A stretch of DNA of 64,000 bases from assembly GCA_036924085.1 (NCBI GenBank), contig JAVGWX010000007.1:97424641-97488640 (forward strand). Direction: 5' to 3'. This document shows positions 52,500-63,789 of this stretch, piece after piece; the stretch's first letter is position 1; every line of letters starts with the position of its first letter. A program made the position numbers and the translations under genes. The stretch is from Ariolimax columbianus (taxonomy: Eukaryota; Mollusca; Gastropoda; Stylommatophora; Arionidae). A model generated the notes under the pieces. The model was not told the origin of the DNA and did not search any database. It worked only from the letters and a program-made list of their open reading frames with translations.

Positions 52500-53720
52500 A
52501 CTAAATGCAACTGACATTCATATATCTTGGTAGCAATATAGACAAAGAAGGAGGCATGGATGAAGATATCAAAATGAGAATACGTAAGGTGAGAGAAGCT
52601 TTTATAGTTTTAGAGAACTTTTGGGAATTAAAAGAAATTAAGTCCAACACAAAAAATCCTACTTTTCAACACCAATGCAAATAACCTATTGGATGGCTCT
52701 GAAACATGGAGAACAAAAAAAATAACCAAAGATACAGACTTTCATAAATGGGTGCCTTCGCAGAATAGAGAGATTGTAATGGTTTGATAAGATCACTAAT
52801 ATGGAACTGTTGGACAGAACCAGACAGAATAGAGAGATTGAAATGGTTTGATAAGATCACTATTGTGGAACTGTTGGACAGAACCAGACAGAATAGAGAG
52901 ATTGAAATGGTGTGATAAGATCACTAATATGGAACTGTTGGAGAGAACCAGACAGAACAGAGAGATTGAAATGGTATGATAAGATGACTAATGTGGAACT
53001 GTTGGACAGAACCAGACAGAATAGAGAGATTGTAAAGGTTTGATAAGATCACTAATATGGAACTGTTGGACAGAACCAGACAGAATAGAGAGATTGAAAT
53101 GGTATGCTATGATCACTAATATGGAACTGTTGGACAGAACCAGACAGAATAGAGAGATTGAAATGGTATGCTATGATCACTAATATGGAACTGTTGGACA
53201 GAACCAGACAGAATAGAGAGATTGAAATGGTATGCTATGATCACTAATATGGAACTGTTGGACAGAACCAGACAGAATAGAGAGATTGTAATGGTATGCT
53301 ATGATCACTAATATGGAACTGTTGGACAGAACCAGACAGAATAGAGAGATTGTAATGGTTTGATAAGATCACTATTGTGGAACTGTTGGACAGAACCAGA
53401 CAGAATAGAGAGATTGTAATGGTTTGATAAGATCACTATTGTGGAACTGTTGGACAGAACCAGACAGGTATCATGGAACATAAGGTGAGGAGAAGACACT
53501 GGCATTGGATAGGAAATACATTAAAGAATTCAGCTGAAATCATCATTATATGTTAGTCTCTGTTCTGGAATCCCAATGGACAAGAGAAGTAAAGACAGAC
53601 CAAAATAAAAATGGATATTAAAACTGGACACAAACATGAAGGAAAATGTGGATAAAGCTGGAGAGGTTGGCTCAGCACAGAATAACTTGACACATGTATT
53701 TCTTGGAGACCTGTACTCCA
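52500..53720 (+). mobile_element. SR2-like RTE LINE fragment with an internal minisatellite
   Basis: The plus strand reads TFIYLGSNIDKEGGMDEDIK, MRIRKVREAFIVLENFWELK and, after stops, a LLDGSETWRTKKITKDTDF-like piece up to about 52745. After the 64-bp array it resumes as RRRHWHWIGNTLKNSAEIII and SLFWNPNGQEK, then a decayed tail to about 53700. These are the same blocks, in the same order, as in the LINE at 28590-29200. The array sits exactly where the KWFDK.TN..L..R.RQ block is expected. Confidence 0.85.
52745..53470. repeat. 64-bp minisatellite derived from LINE coding sequence
   Basis: About 11 copies with a 64-bp period, containing GATCACTAATATGGAACTG, TTGGACAGAACCAGACAG and AATAGAGAGATTGAAATGGT. 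In the LINE frame a unit encodes RIERLKWFDKITN..LLDRTRQ-type sequence. The same unit is present twice in another LINE copy at 4155-4290. Confidence 0.96.
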
Positions 53721-53794
53721 CAGGGAACTCAAGGGTTTTGATATAATGAACAACTAAGTCCACTATAATTGAAACAAGAAAGGTTATATTCTGA

Positions 53795-55568
53795 TGCGAC
53801 CCTTGTATCCTCAACGTTATTTTCATGTGGCTCTTGTACCCTCAACGTTATCTTCATGTGGCTCTTGTATCCTCAACGTTATTTTCATGTGGCTCTTGTA
53901 TCCTCAACGTTATCTTCATGTGGCTCTTGTATCCTCAACATTATTTTCATGTGGCTCTTGAATCCTCAACGTTATCTTCATGTGGCTCTTGTATCCTCAA
54001 CGTTATTTTCATGTGGCTCTTGTACCCTCAACGTTATTTTCATGTGGCTCTTGTATCCTCAACGTTATTTTCATGTGGCTCTTGTATCCTCAACGTTATC
54101 TTCATGTGGCTCTTGTATCCTCAACATTATTTTCATGTGGCTCTTGAATCCTCAACGTTATCTTCATGTGGCTCTTGTATCCTCAACGTTATTTTCATGT
54201 GGCTCTTGTATCCTCAACGTTATTTTCATGTGGCTCTTGTATCCTCAACGTTATCTTCATGTGGCTCTTGTATCCTCAACATTATTTTCATGTGGCTCTT
54301 GTACCCTCAACGTTATCTTCATGTGGCTCTTGTATCCTCAACGTTATTTTCATGTGGCTCTTGTATCCTCAACGTTATTTTCATGTGGCTCTTGTACCCT
54401 CAACGTTATCTTCATGTGGCTCTTGTACCCTCAACGTTATCTTCATGTGGCTCTTGTACCCTCAACGTTATCTTCATGTGGCTCTTGTATCCTCAACGTT
54501 ATCTTCATGTGGCTCTTGTATCCTCAACGATATCTTCATGTGGCTCTTGTATCCTCAACGTTATCTTCATGTGGCTCTTGTATCCTCAACGTTATCTTCA
54601 TGTGGCTCTTGTATCCTCAACGTTATCTTCATGTGGCTCTTGTATCCTCAACGTTATTTTCATGTGGCTCTTGTATCCTCAACGTTATCTTCATGTGGCT
54701 CTTGTATCCTCAACGTTATCTTCATGTGGCTCTTGTATCCTCAACGTTATTTTCATGTGGCTCTTGTATCCTCAACGTTATTTTCATGTGGCTCTTGTAT
54801 CCTCAACGTTATCTTCATGTGGCTCTTGTATCCTCAACGTTATTTTCATGTGGCTCTTGTATCCTCAACGTTATCTTCATGTGGCTCTTGTACCCTCAAC
54901 GTTATTTTCATGTGGCTCTTGTATCCTCAACGTTATCTTTATGTGGCTCTTGTATCCTCACGTTATCTTCATGTGGCTCTTGTATCCTCAACGTTATTTT
55001 CATGTGGCTCTTGTATCCTCAACGTTATTTTCATGTGGCTCTTGTATCCTCAACGTTATCTTCATGTGGCTCTTGTATCCTCAACGTTATCTTCATGTGG
55101 CTCTTGTACCCTCAACGTTATCTTCATGTGGCTCTTGTATCCTCAACGTTATTTTCATGTGGCTCTTGTATCCTCAACGTTATCTTCATGTGGCTCTTGT
55201 ATCCTCAACGTTATTTTCATGTGGCTCTTGTATCCTCAACGTTATCTTCATGTGGCTCTTGTATCCTCAACGTTATCTTCATGTGGCTCTTGTATCCTTA
55301 ACGTTATCTTCATGTGGCTCTTGTATCCTCAACGTTATCTTCATGTGGCTCTTGTATCCTCAACGTTATTTTCATGTGGCTCTTGTATCCTCAACGTTAT
55401 TTTCATGTGGCTCTTGTATCCTCAACGTTATCTTCATGTGGCTCTTGTATCCTCAACGTTATCTTCATGTGGCTCTTGTATCCTCAACGTTATCTTCATG
55501 TGGCTCTTGTACCCTCAACGTTATCTTCATGTGGCTCTTGTATCCTCAACGTTATTTTCATGTGGCTG
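53795..55568. repeat. 31-bp satellite array, left part
   Basis: About 57 copies of CTCTTGTATCCTCAACGTTA plus TCTTCATGTGG (variants TTTTCATG, TACCCTC). No stop codon in any plus frame. Because 31 is not a multiple of 3, each frame cycles through the same 31-residue peptide (VSSTLSSCGSCILNVIFMWL, LYPQRYLHVAL). Three overlapping open frames of 468-590 codons result; they are not taken as genes. Confidence 0.98.
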
Positions 55569-56732
55569 TTAATAATAATGTTCTCCTAGTCAACTGAGGC
55601 CCATTGCGTCTGTCGATTGCCACCATGTCCAGCCAAAACGCTGCTCAGCCAGACCTCTACAGCGGGGGTGGGGTTGCTGTCTGTTTCGGGGATGGCCTCT
55701 CCTGTGCTTCCAGCTAGCTGGTTGGATACCCTTAGCACTGAACTTCCTTGAGAAGGATCTGGTGAGCTGGAACTTCCTGATCCAGACTAACAACATATCC
55801 AGACAGGGAAAAGCGACGACAGTCCAGGACTTCCGATACAGTTGGCAGATTAGTCTTAGTAGAGACCTTGACATTACGTACAAGATCGTACGAACAAATG
55901 TCCTTTTTCAGTCAAGTCCAGGTTTCAGCTCCATACATTAGCACCGGAATCACATATGACTGGTAAATACACAGCTTCACATTCATGGATAATCTACTAT
56001 TGTTCCACACGACGGAGATCATTCATCACCGAAGCAACGAGGTCAATCCGTCTAGACATATCTGGGCTACTGCATCCGTCAGACGACATGAAAAGAAAGT
56101 TCATCTACACTGGCCGCTGTGTGATCGCAAACTACTCTGTTCTGGGACTTTGTATCAGAGTCAAGATACTTATTTTGGTCTTCGCCCATTAGATTGATAG
56201 TCCCATATTTTGAGCTGTACTATCCAGATACTCAAGAGACTGTTGCAGCACTGTGCTATCCGGGCTTAGCAGGACTATGTCATCCGCATAGATGAGGTTA
56301 GTAATGCATGTTTGGTCAATAGTGATTCCACGGTGCTGAGAACTAACGCAATCTAGGAGCCAGTCGACAAAGAAATCCGGAGCAAGGACACAGCCCTGTC
56401 TGACCCCTGTGGATGTAGGGAATATTTCAGAGAGTGTGTCCACAAGACGGATTCTGGTACCAATATTCATATACAATTCTTTAGTCAAGTCTAGAAACGG
56501 AGCAGGAGTTCCGATGCCTTGCTTGGCTTTCCACAGCGCCGACCTTTCCACAGAATCGAATGCCGCCTTTCAGTCCACGTACACAGCACAAATGGGACGA
56601 GTAAATGCGAGGTGTAACTCTGCCAGGAGACTGGGTATGAGGATGGCATTCACTGTTAATCGGCCCGGCGTGAAACCTGACTTGTGTGGGTTACGTTTTG
56701 AGACCAGCAGTGGTTTCAGTGGGGCCAATAAA
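55569..56732 (-). mobile_element. LINE fragment inserted in the 31-bp array
   Basis: The minus strand starts at NPHKSGFTPGRLTVNAIL (56700), then AELHLAFTRPICAVYVD. A frame at 56551-56189 reads RSALWKAKQGIGTPAPFLDL, FPTSTGVRQGCVLAPDFFVD and NLIYADDIVLLSPDSTVLQQ (YADD intact). Thumb and C-terminal pieces follow with several stops (SSDGCSSPDMSRRIDLVASV, YQSYVIPVLMYGAETWT) to the end near 55600, with an ATTATTATTA-like tail. 5'-truncated, with no endonuclease. The family is common in molluscs and other animals; clade not certain. Confidence 0.87.
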
Positions 56733-57640
56733 ATAGCTCTTGTATCAACATTATCTCATGTGGCTCTTGTATCAACATTATCTTCATGTGGCTCTTGGAT
56801 CTTCAACATTATCTTCATGTGGCTCTTGTATCAATGTTATCTTCATGTGGCTCTTGTATCAACATTATCTTCATGTGGCTCTTGTATCAACGTTATCTTC
56901 ATGTGGCTCTTGTATCAACATTATCTTCATGTGGCTCTTGTATCAACGTTATCTTCATGTGGCTCTTGTATCAACGTTATCTTCATGTGGCTCTTGTATC
57001 AACATTATCTTCATGTGGCTCTTGTATCAACATTATCTTCATGTGGCTCTTGGATCTTCAACATTATCTTCATGTGGCTCTTGTATAAACTTTATCTTCA
57101 TGTGACTCTTGGATCTTCAACATTATCTTCATGTGGCTCTTGGATCTTCAACATTATCTTCATGTGGCTCTTGGATCTTCAACATTATCTTCATGTGGCT
57201 CTTGTATCAACATTATCTTCATATGACTCTTGGATATTCAACATTATCTTCATGTGGCTCTTGGATCTTCAACATTATCTTCATGTGGCTCTTGGATCTT
57301 CAACATTATCTTCATGTGGCTCTTGTATCAACATTATCTTCATGTGGCTCATGGATCAACATATCTTCATGTGGCTCTTGGATCAACACATCTTCATGTG
57401 ACTCTTGGATCAACATATCTTCATGTGACTCTTGGATCTTCAACATTATCTTCATGTGGCTCTTGGATCAACACATCTTCATGTGACTCTTGGATCTTCA
57501 ACATTATCTTCATGTGGCTCTTGGATCAACACATCTTCATGTGACTTTGGATTTTCAACGTTATCTTCATGTGGTTCTTGGATCATCAACTTTATATTTA
57601 TACAGCTCTTGAGCCATCAACTTTATCTGTGTGTGGCACT
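56733..57640. repeat. 28/31-bp satellite array, right part
   Basis: About 30 copies. 28-bp units (CTCTTGTATCAACATTATCT, TCATGTGG) give way to 31-bp units (CTCTTGGATCTTCAACATTA, TCTTCATGTGG) and shortened ones (GATCAACACATC). Clearly related to the left part but diverged, so the two sides have evolved separately or the LINE sits at an old boundary. Confidence 0.96.
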
Positions 57641-58087
57641 TGGACCATTATACTCAGGTGGCTGTCAGGATTGTTTGAGTTTGAGATGCATGCAATAGAA
57701 CCTCAAGTGTTGGTGATCTGAAGAACTGTAACATGAGATCTTGAGCCAAGGTCATTCTCAAAATAAATGTTTACCAGTTATCTATCTTGAAGGCTTAATT
57801 ATTATCTACAAACATTAATGCTTATAGAGCACCCTGAATTATGAAATGTCTTCTTTGTTTATACTGAGGTTTTTTAGGGAAATTGTTTAGTTTCTTACAA
57901 AATTTCCTTAGTAGTTGTGAGAACTAGAAGTCGCTAACTGCTACATAAACAAATTTCCTGCAAGATTTACACGCGAGAAAGAATTATCACCCACAATTAT
58001 CACTCACAAATGGTGAGACGTTATTCACGTCCAAAATAATGTTTTCTTTTGCTGAGTGATATTACTTGATATTATTTTTATTTCCAG
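57641..58087. other. Intron end before the last RALGAPA exon
   Basis: AT-rich with the acceptor TATTTTTATTTCCAG ending at 58087. No other feature seen. Confidence 0.6.
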
Positions 58088-58467
58088 CAAGTGACTCTAC
58101 ACTTCTAGATGTGCCACTAGAGACTCGTTTCCAGAGAACTGCCCGACGTCTGTCCATGAAGTCTAGACGATCTTCTGGTTCTAAAAGTTCCACTCCCACA
58201 AGTCCAAGCACGGTTTCTTCTTCTCCTTCTACAAGTGCAGGTGCTACGTCTGGATCTGTTTTTTTCACTGGGACTCCAGAGAGTCCAATAAACAAGCACA
58301 AGAGAGGGGGGAGTAATGGTAGCAATAGTGGTAGCACCTATGGTAACAGCGGTAACAATGATCCTGAAACTGCTAAGTCCAAGTCAGGAAAGAATGAACA
58401 CAGTCCAAAGTCAAAGCATTCAAAGTCTCGTTCGGAAAGTCCAAAGTTGAAAAAAGCAGCAAAGTAG
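58088..58467 (+). CDS. RALGAPA: RALGAPA last exon (Ser/Lys-rich C-terminal tail, stop)
   Basis: CA completes a codon (Ala after exon 8, Thr if exon 8 is skipped), then 125 codons and TAG at 58465-58467. It reads SDSTLLDVPLETRFQRTARR, LSMKSRRSSGSKSSTPTSPS, TVSSSPSTSAGATSGSVFFT, GTPESPINKHKRGG, then a Gly/Ser/Asn run and ending SKSRSESPKLKKAAK. The tail is basic and full of Ser-Pro and Arg-x-x-Ser sites, so phosphorylation control is plausible (inference). Vertebrate relatives end soon after the GAP domain, so this tail is long by comparison. The frame is open only in this phase and the phase fits both upstream exons. Confidence 0.87.
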
Positions 58468-58974
58468 TTTCAGGTTTTTAAGTTACTTTCATTTATTATA
58501 ATGCTCTAACTTTCACTCCAAAGTCTCTGTATTTGCCTCCCTAGCTCAGCTCTCTCTCTATCTCTCTCTTTCTCTTTCTTTGTCTCTCTCTCTCTCTCTC
58601 TCTGTTTCTATCATTTGAACTCAAAACTGTTTCCTTGTTCATGAAACCAGAAGTCAGCCTTAAATGTTGATATACATGAGAGCTACAACATATTTTGTCA
58701 GTCAACTGAAGACGTATATAAGATATTTTAGATGTGTTTATTGAAGATTATTTTTTAAACATGTTTTAGATGTTTTTTGGGGAGTTGTTATACTTTTTAT
58801 GTAGTTTTGTCTGAAGTACAAACTGAGCTTTAGATGTTCATTTACTTATATTTATCATCAGTTTGAAATATTGTCTGGACTTTAAGTTGCTTCCTCATGT
58901 CACACATTTATTATTCTGTTAACAAAATTGTGATGTTCTTGAAGTGTCTGTTTTAGTAATCTGGTTCTATTAAG
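58468..58974 (+). other. Presumed 3' untranslated region of RALGAPA
   Basis: AT-rich sequence after the stop, including a TC-rich microsatellite at about 58552-58606. No AATAAA was found in this stretch, so the poly(A) site is unknown. Confidence 0.5.
58552..58606. repeat. TC-rich microsatellite
   Basis: TCTCTCTCTATCTCTCTCTT and TCTCTCTCTCTCTCTCTCTG runs. Confidence 0.95.
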
Positions 58975-59111
58975 TTGTTGATACAATATATCCTTCAGAT
59001 GTTTGTGTATCTGTAAAGTAAGACCCTTCACATGTTTGTGTATCTGTAATGTAACATCTTTCAGATATTTGTGTTTCTGAAATGTAGCACCTTTTAGATG
59101 TGTGTGAATCT
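58975..59111. repeat. About 31-34-bp minisatellite, left part
   Basis: Four degenerate copies of CTTTCAGATGTTTGTGTATC plus TGTAATGTAACAT. Interrupted by a SINE at about 59112-59402. Confidence 0.85.
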
Positions 59112-59402
59112 TCTTCGGCCTTCATCCAGAAAAGGATGTTGTGTTTTAGTTTACAGCAAAGCTGTGATATCTGCACCTTTTGGTCTGACACATCCCATTT
59201 CAGCAAGGCATTAGGATTGGGCTTGCCATCCTTCTTTGACCCTAATTCTCATAACCAAGCTGCATAGTTGCAGTCTTTTTCCGAAGCCGCCACTTAGAGG
59301 CGGAAAATGGTCTTGATCAGCTGTCGGTTGGTGACCCTGATGCAATCAGCCAGTTATGAGGTGTTGGCTGATATCATCTCATTCACTGCTGCATCATTGG
59401 CC
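59112..59402 (-). mobile_element. SINE family B copy 3, inserted in a minisatellite
   Basis: The minus strand shares GCATCAGGGTCACCAACCG, CAGCTGATCAAGACC, GGGATGTGTCAGACCAAAAG and ACACAACATCCTTTTC with the copies at 5229-5589 and 37893-38193. The same minisatellite flanks both sides. Contains GCCGCCACTTAGAGGCGG, a short hairpin not seen in the other copies. Confidence 0.72.
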
Positions 59403-59745
59403 CCTTTTGTGTATCTGAGACATAACACCTATTTAGGTCTGTGCATATCTGAAACGTAACACCTTTTTAGGTCTATGCATATCTGAAACGTAACACCTTT
59501 TTAGGTCTGTGCATATCTGAAACGTAACACCTTTTTAGGTCTATGCATATCTGAAACGTAACACCTTTTTAGGTCTGTGCATATCTGAAACGTAACACCT
59601 TTTATATGTTGGTGTATCTGTAATGTAACACACTTTAGAAGTTGGTGTATCTGAAATGTAACGCCCTTTAGATGTTTGTTGTATCTGAGAAGTAACATCT
59701 TTTAGATGTTCGTGTATCTGTCTGAGATGTAACATCTGTAATGTG
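59403..59745. repeat. 34-bp minisatellite, right part
   Basis: About ten copies of CACCTTTTTAGGTCTGTGCA plus TATCTGAAACGTAA, then more degenerate TTTAGATGTT units like those at 58975-59111. Confidence 0.95.
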
Positions 59746-59980
59746 AAGCTGAATCCGTTAAAAAATTTTTTGATCTATTGTTTTTCCACCATGACAATGG
59801 GACGAATGCAGATCACACACGTAAGGATAAAGCACTACTGGAAACAAATAAGTCAAGCATGTGTGACTCTTGACTACATGCACTTTAGTTTTAGAGGTGA
59901 CTAGCAATTTATGACTGAATTCTGTGGGTCTAGAAATATGATACCAGTTCTTCTGATACATGTTGATCATACCTTTTCTT

Positions 59981-60020
59981 GTGTGTGTGTGTGTAAATAT
60001 ATATATATATATATATAAAT
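59981..60020. repeat. TG/TA microsatellite
   Basis: A GTGTGTGTGTGTGT run followed by an ATATATATATATATATATA run. Confidence 0.95.
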
Positions 60021-60185
60021 ATAAAGTAATGTCAACCTATCATACTGCATATATAATATTTATATAATAAACTGTAATGTAAGTAGCATGTCCTTTGCAG
60101 AACGTCGCTTCTTACAACCGCCACAGATTTGTCTAATAAATGTTTTGGCAGGTGTGCAGTATGATAGGTTGCCATTACTTTATAT
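60019..60185. repeat. 30-bp inverted repeat (stem with about 107-base loop)
   Basis: 60019-60048 contains AAAGTAATGTCAACCTATCA and its reverse complement lies at 60156-60185, 29 of 30 bases pairing. Could be a small MITE with long terminal repeats, or the stem of a structured RNA. No coding frame of interest inside. Confidence 0.8.
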
Positions 60186-60263
60186 ATACGAAGGAGCGAT
60201 GGTACCAGTGAAACAAACCCTGTGTTTGTCAAACTGGACACAGCGAGATTCAAGCCTGATTGA

Positions 60264-60310
60264 ATCTATATATATATATAAAAAGAGAGAGAGGTATCGA
60301 AAGAGAGACA
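60264..60310. repeat. TA and GA microsatellites
   Basis: TATATATATATATA followed by AAAGAGAGAGAG. Confidence 0.9.
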
Positions 60311-60959
60311 CAAGCACACTATGTATATACATGCACAATTTTTTTTAAATTCTTTGCTTGCAAACTTTGCAGTTGAGCCACATAAAAAACTCATCTGGTG
60401 GGCTGCTGCACTTGGCCTTAACGCCAGAGATTGTCCACTCCTAGCTCCAGAGGGTGGTTTATTTTTACATGTGGTATGAATGTCAATTTTTGTGAGATAA
60501 AAGTTCACGAGTTAAGCAAATAGAAAATAGTGTTTTTTACTCGTGTAGATTAAAGTTTAATGAGCATGTGAGAATGTAATTGACATTATGAATGTTTTCT
60601 CTGTTTTTCACAAATACCTCATGCTGCTGTATATTACTGTGTATTTATTTATATATTTTAATTCATTTTCACAAGCAGAAAGATAAACACATTAGTTTAA
60701 CTGATGAATTAGAAGAAACATTCATTTGTGGTCTGAGAAAATAACTGTTTTTTTTTGTTGTGTAATGTTTCTAACCAAGTAGCAATATTTCATAATCATG
60801 TATTAGGAGTTTTCTTAATATTTGAACAATCATTTTCATAATCAGTTGCAGGGTTCATTGTGTTTGGTTGATATTATTAGACTCAGTATTAATTATCAAT
60901 TGAATTATAATTGTAGTTTTGTGGTGGTAGTGTAGCTGGAACATTTTATAGTTGGCAGT
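60311..60959. other. AT-rich sequence with no recognised feature
   Basis: About 650 bases downstream of RALGAPA; no gene, repeat family or array seen. Confidence 0.5.
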
Positions 60960-61115
60960 GCCAGTAATATTTGTTTGGTTGACAGTACCAGTAATATTTG
61001 TTTGGTTGACAGTACCAGTAATATTTGTTTGGTTGACAGTACCAGTAATATTTGTTTGGTTGACAGTACCAGTAATATTTGTTTGGTTGACAGTATCAGT
61101 AATATTTGGTGGTTG
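60960..61115. repeat. 27-bp minisatellite
   Basis: About five and a half copies of CAGTACCAGTAATATTTG plus TTTGGTTGA. A multiple of 3, so open frames appear on both strands (NITGTVNQT, NICLVDSTS). Confidence 0.96.
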
Positions 61116-61537
61116 ACAGCACAAGTAGTATTTATTATTGGTGCATATTTAAAAAGCCCTGAACAGTTACAGAAAATGGTGATTGGTATAGGATAGTTAG
61201 CTCAAGCACCACTACTTTAAAAATTGACTCAATTTCATCTGTAGGAGGTTAGACTTATTATATCCTGGTCACACTGACAAATAATCTATATGAAGCAGGT
61301 TAGGCTTATCTGAGAGTTATCTTAGAGTTTACTGACTTACAACATAGACTGCACAACGTTACACTCCAATCACAGAAAAAACTGAAACTATTGTTAATCA
61401 TTAAGACAAAATAATATCATTTATTTGCGTGAATCAATGTTAAATAATGCCAATAAAAGATTAGTACTTCTAAACTAAATAATAATATATCTTAAACAAA
61501 CTCCGAGGATTCAAGGACTAGCTTTTAGACGGTACCT

Positions 61538-61578
61538 TACTAACTTAGTCGCTCCTCTTCTACCGTGAGGTGTAGAGG
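61538..61578 (-). mobile_element. 41-bp insertion with 14-bp flanking duplication
   Basis: TTTAGACGGTACCT is present at 61524-61537 and 61579-61592. The 41 bases between include GCTCCTCTTCTACCGTGAGG and resemble 22957-22990, so this is probably the 3' tail of a retroelement inserted with severe truncation. The strand is inferred from the TTAGTTA-like end. Confidence 0.6.
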
Positions 61579-61592
61579 TTTAGACGGTACCT

Positions 61593-62079
61593 CCAAAACT
61601 ATAATACCAAGTTCTAAGTCTCATGGGAAAGAACATAAATCCTATACTTAGTCTAATTCAAAAGTATTACAAATCAGTGGTTCTATCTAAGTCATCTCCT
61701 GCCGTCCTCCGGGTCGTCTACGTTGGTGAAGATCTGTCGTTCTCTGTCTGGGTTGACTGCTTTAGGCTGTCAAGCGTACAAACATGGGTTTAACAATGTG
61801 CTATGTTTCACCTACAACCATTAGCAGTTCTCAAGTGTTTGAGACATGCCCCTTTGGTGCTCATGTTACACCTGTATCGAACAATTTCTTTCTCTGAGGG
61901 CTCATGTGATGCAGCTGTCTTTCCGAATTCACATGCCTTTGGGATCGTAGTCCCTAGGGTTACACAGAATCCTTAATCGAGCCACTGGGAACGCAGCCTC
62001 TAGGATTCACAAAATCTTTAATCAAGCCACGTTGTCTGAGACAACTATTTGAAATTTTACTCAGGCTAAAAAGTTTGGC
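61593..62079. other. Sequence with no recognised feature
   Basis: About 490 bases with two similar words near 61950 and 61995 (ATCGAGCCACTGGGAACGCA, ATCAAGCCACG). No gene seen. Confidence 0.45.
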
Positions 62080-63165
62080 AATAGTGCAATAAAGGTTAAT
62101 GAAACACATGATTGATGATTAGTATAGAACAGTTATTGAAACACAATTGGTAATTGGTACAGCATAATTATTGAAATGTGTAATGGATACAGCTGGGTTA
62201 TTGAAATGTGTAATGGATACAGAATAGTTATTGACATGTGTAATTGGTACAGACTAGTTATTTAAACATGTGGTTGGTACAGCATAGATTTTTAAACATG
62301 TTATTAGTGGTTGGTACAGCATAATTATTGAAACAACAGAGTTTGGCACAGCAGAAGTATTGAAATTTGGGATTGGTACATCATGTTTATTGAGACATGG
62401 GATTGATACAGCATATTTATTGAGACATGTGATGGGACAGCATAGTTTTGGAAACATGTGATGGATACAGCAGTTTTTAATCAGGTGATTGGTACAGAAT
62501 ATTTATTGAGACTTGTGATTGGAACAGCATAGTTATTGAAACATGTGATTCGTGATTGGGACAGCATAGTGATTGAAACATGTGATTGGAACAGCATAGT
62601 TATTGAAACATGTGATTCGTGATTGGGACAGCATAGTGATTGAAACATGTGATTGGAACAGCATAGTGATTGAAACATGTGATTCGTGATTGGAACAGCA
62701 TAGTTATTGAAACATGTGATTCGTGATTGGGACAGCATAGTGATTGAAACATGTGATTCGTGATTGGAACAGCATAGTTATTGAAACATGTGATTCGTGA
62801 TTGGGACAGCATAGTGATTGAAACATGTGATTCGTGATTGGAACAGCATAGTTATTGAAACATGTGATTCATGATTGGGACAGCATAGTGATTGAAACAT
62901 GTGATTCGTGATTGGGACAGCATAGTTATTGAAACATGTAATTGGGACAGCATAGTTATTGAAACATGTGATTCGTGATTGGAACAGCATAGTTATTGAA
63001 ACATGTGATTCGTGATTGGAACAGCATAGTGATTGAAACATGTGATTCGTGATTGGAACAGCATAGTTATTGAAACATGTGATTCGTGATTGGGACAGCA
63101 TAGTGATTGAAGCATGTGATTGGTAATTGAAGTATGTGATTGGAGCATGTGATTGGTGATATGTG
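62080..63165. repeat. 30/37-bp minisatellite
   Basis: About 32 copies. The core is ACAGCATAGTTATTGAAACA with TGTGATTGG; the longer form carries an extra CGTGATT. The left third (62080-62460) is degenerate and the middle very regular. Confidence 0.96.
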
Positions 63166-63789
63166 ATTGGTGATTGATAGTCACTGTTTACTAGTTGCCT
63201 CTGAATGTTTAGCCACTGTGACAGTTGTTGGTGACTTGTTTCTCTCTTGGTCATAGAAAAGTTAGGTTGGATGTTACACCACAGCTTTCACATTCATTGA
63301 ATGTTCTCAAAAAGTTTATTTTGTGCTAATTGTTATTTATTTTCTTAAATTATTGTTAACTTTTATTTTTTGTTTCTCTCTATTTTGTGTTTTTCCATTG
63401 CCCAATATTATTTTATGGAAATGGCTGCCATGTGATCATAGTCCCCTTAATGCTGGCACTTATATTTCCTTTGTTTGATATTGTTCTTTTGGTGTTCAAA
63501 CATTTGTAATATTATCTAATGACTTTCGGACAAAATCTGACAATGCTGCCTGGTGCCTTGTGATGATGATAACAGCAATGAGATTTCCTTATGTCAGTCT
63601 CATCTTGGTAATATCAGTTGCTGTTGGTGCTGCTGTCACTTGAAAGTCTAGAAATGGTGTGACTTCTGCTTTGAAGCAGAAGTGCATCAGTTTGCATTGA
63701 ATGACTGCTGGGCAAGAATGTCCCTAGCAGGTCATCAGACAATTGAACTGAAATTTATCATTTAAGCTTTAACAAGACAACAAAACAAT
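63166..63789. other. Sequence with no recognised feature
   Basis: About 620 bases, AT-rich, no exon, repeat family or motif recognised. Confidence 0.5.

Noticed and set aside
53769..55597. Three long overlapping open frames (468-590 codons)
   Set aside because: They arise from a 31-bp satellite with no stop in any frame; no start context, splice logic or protein family supports a gene.
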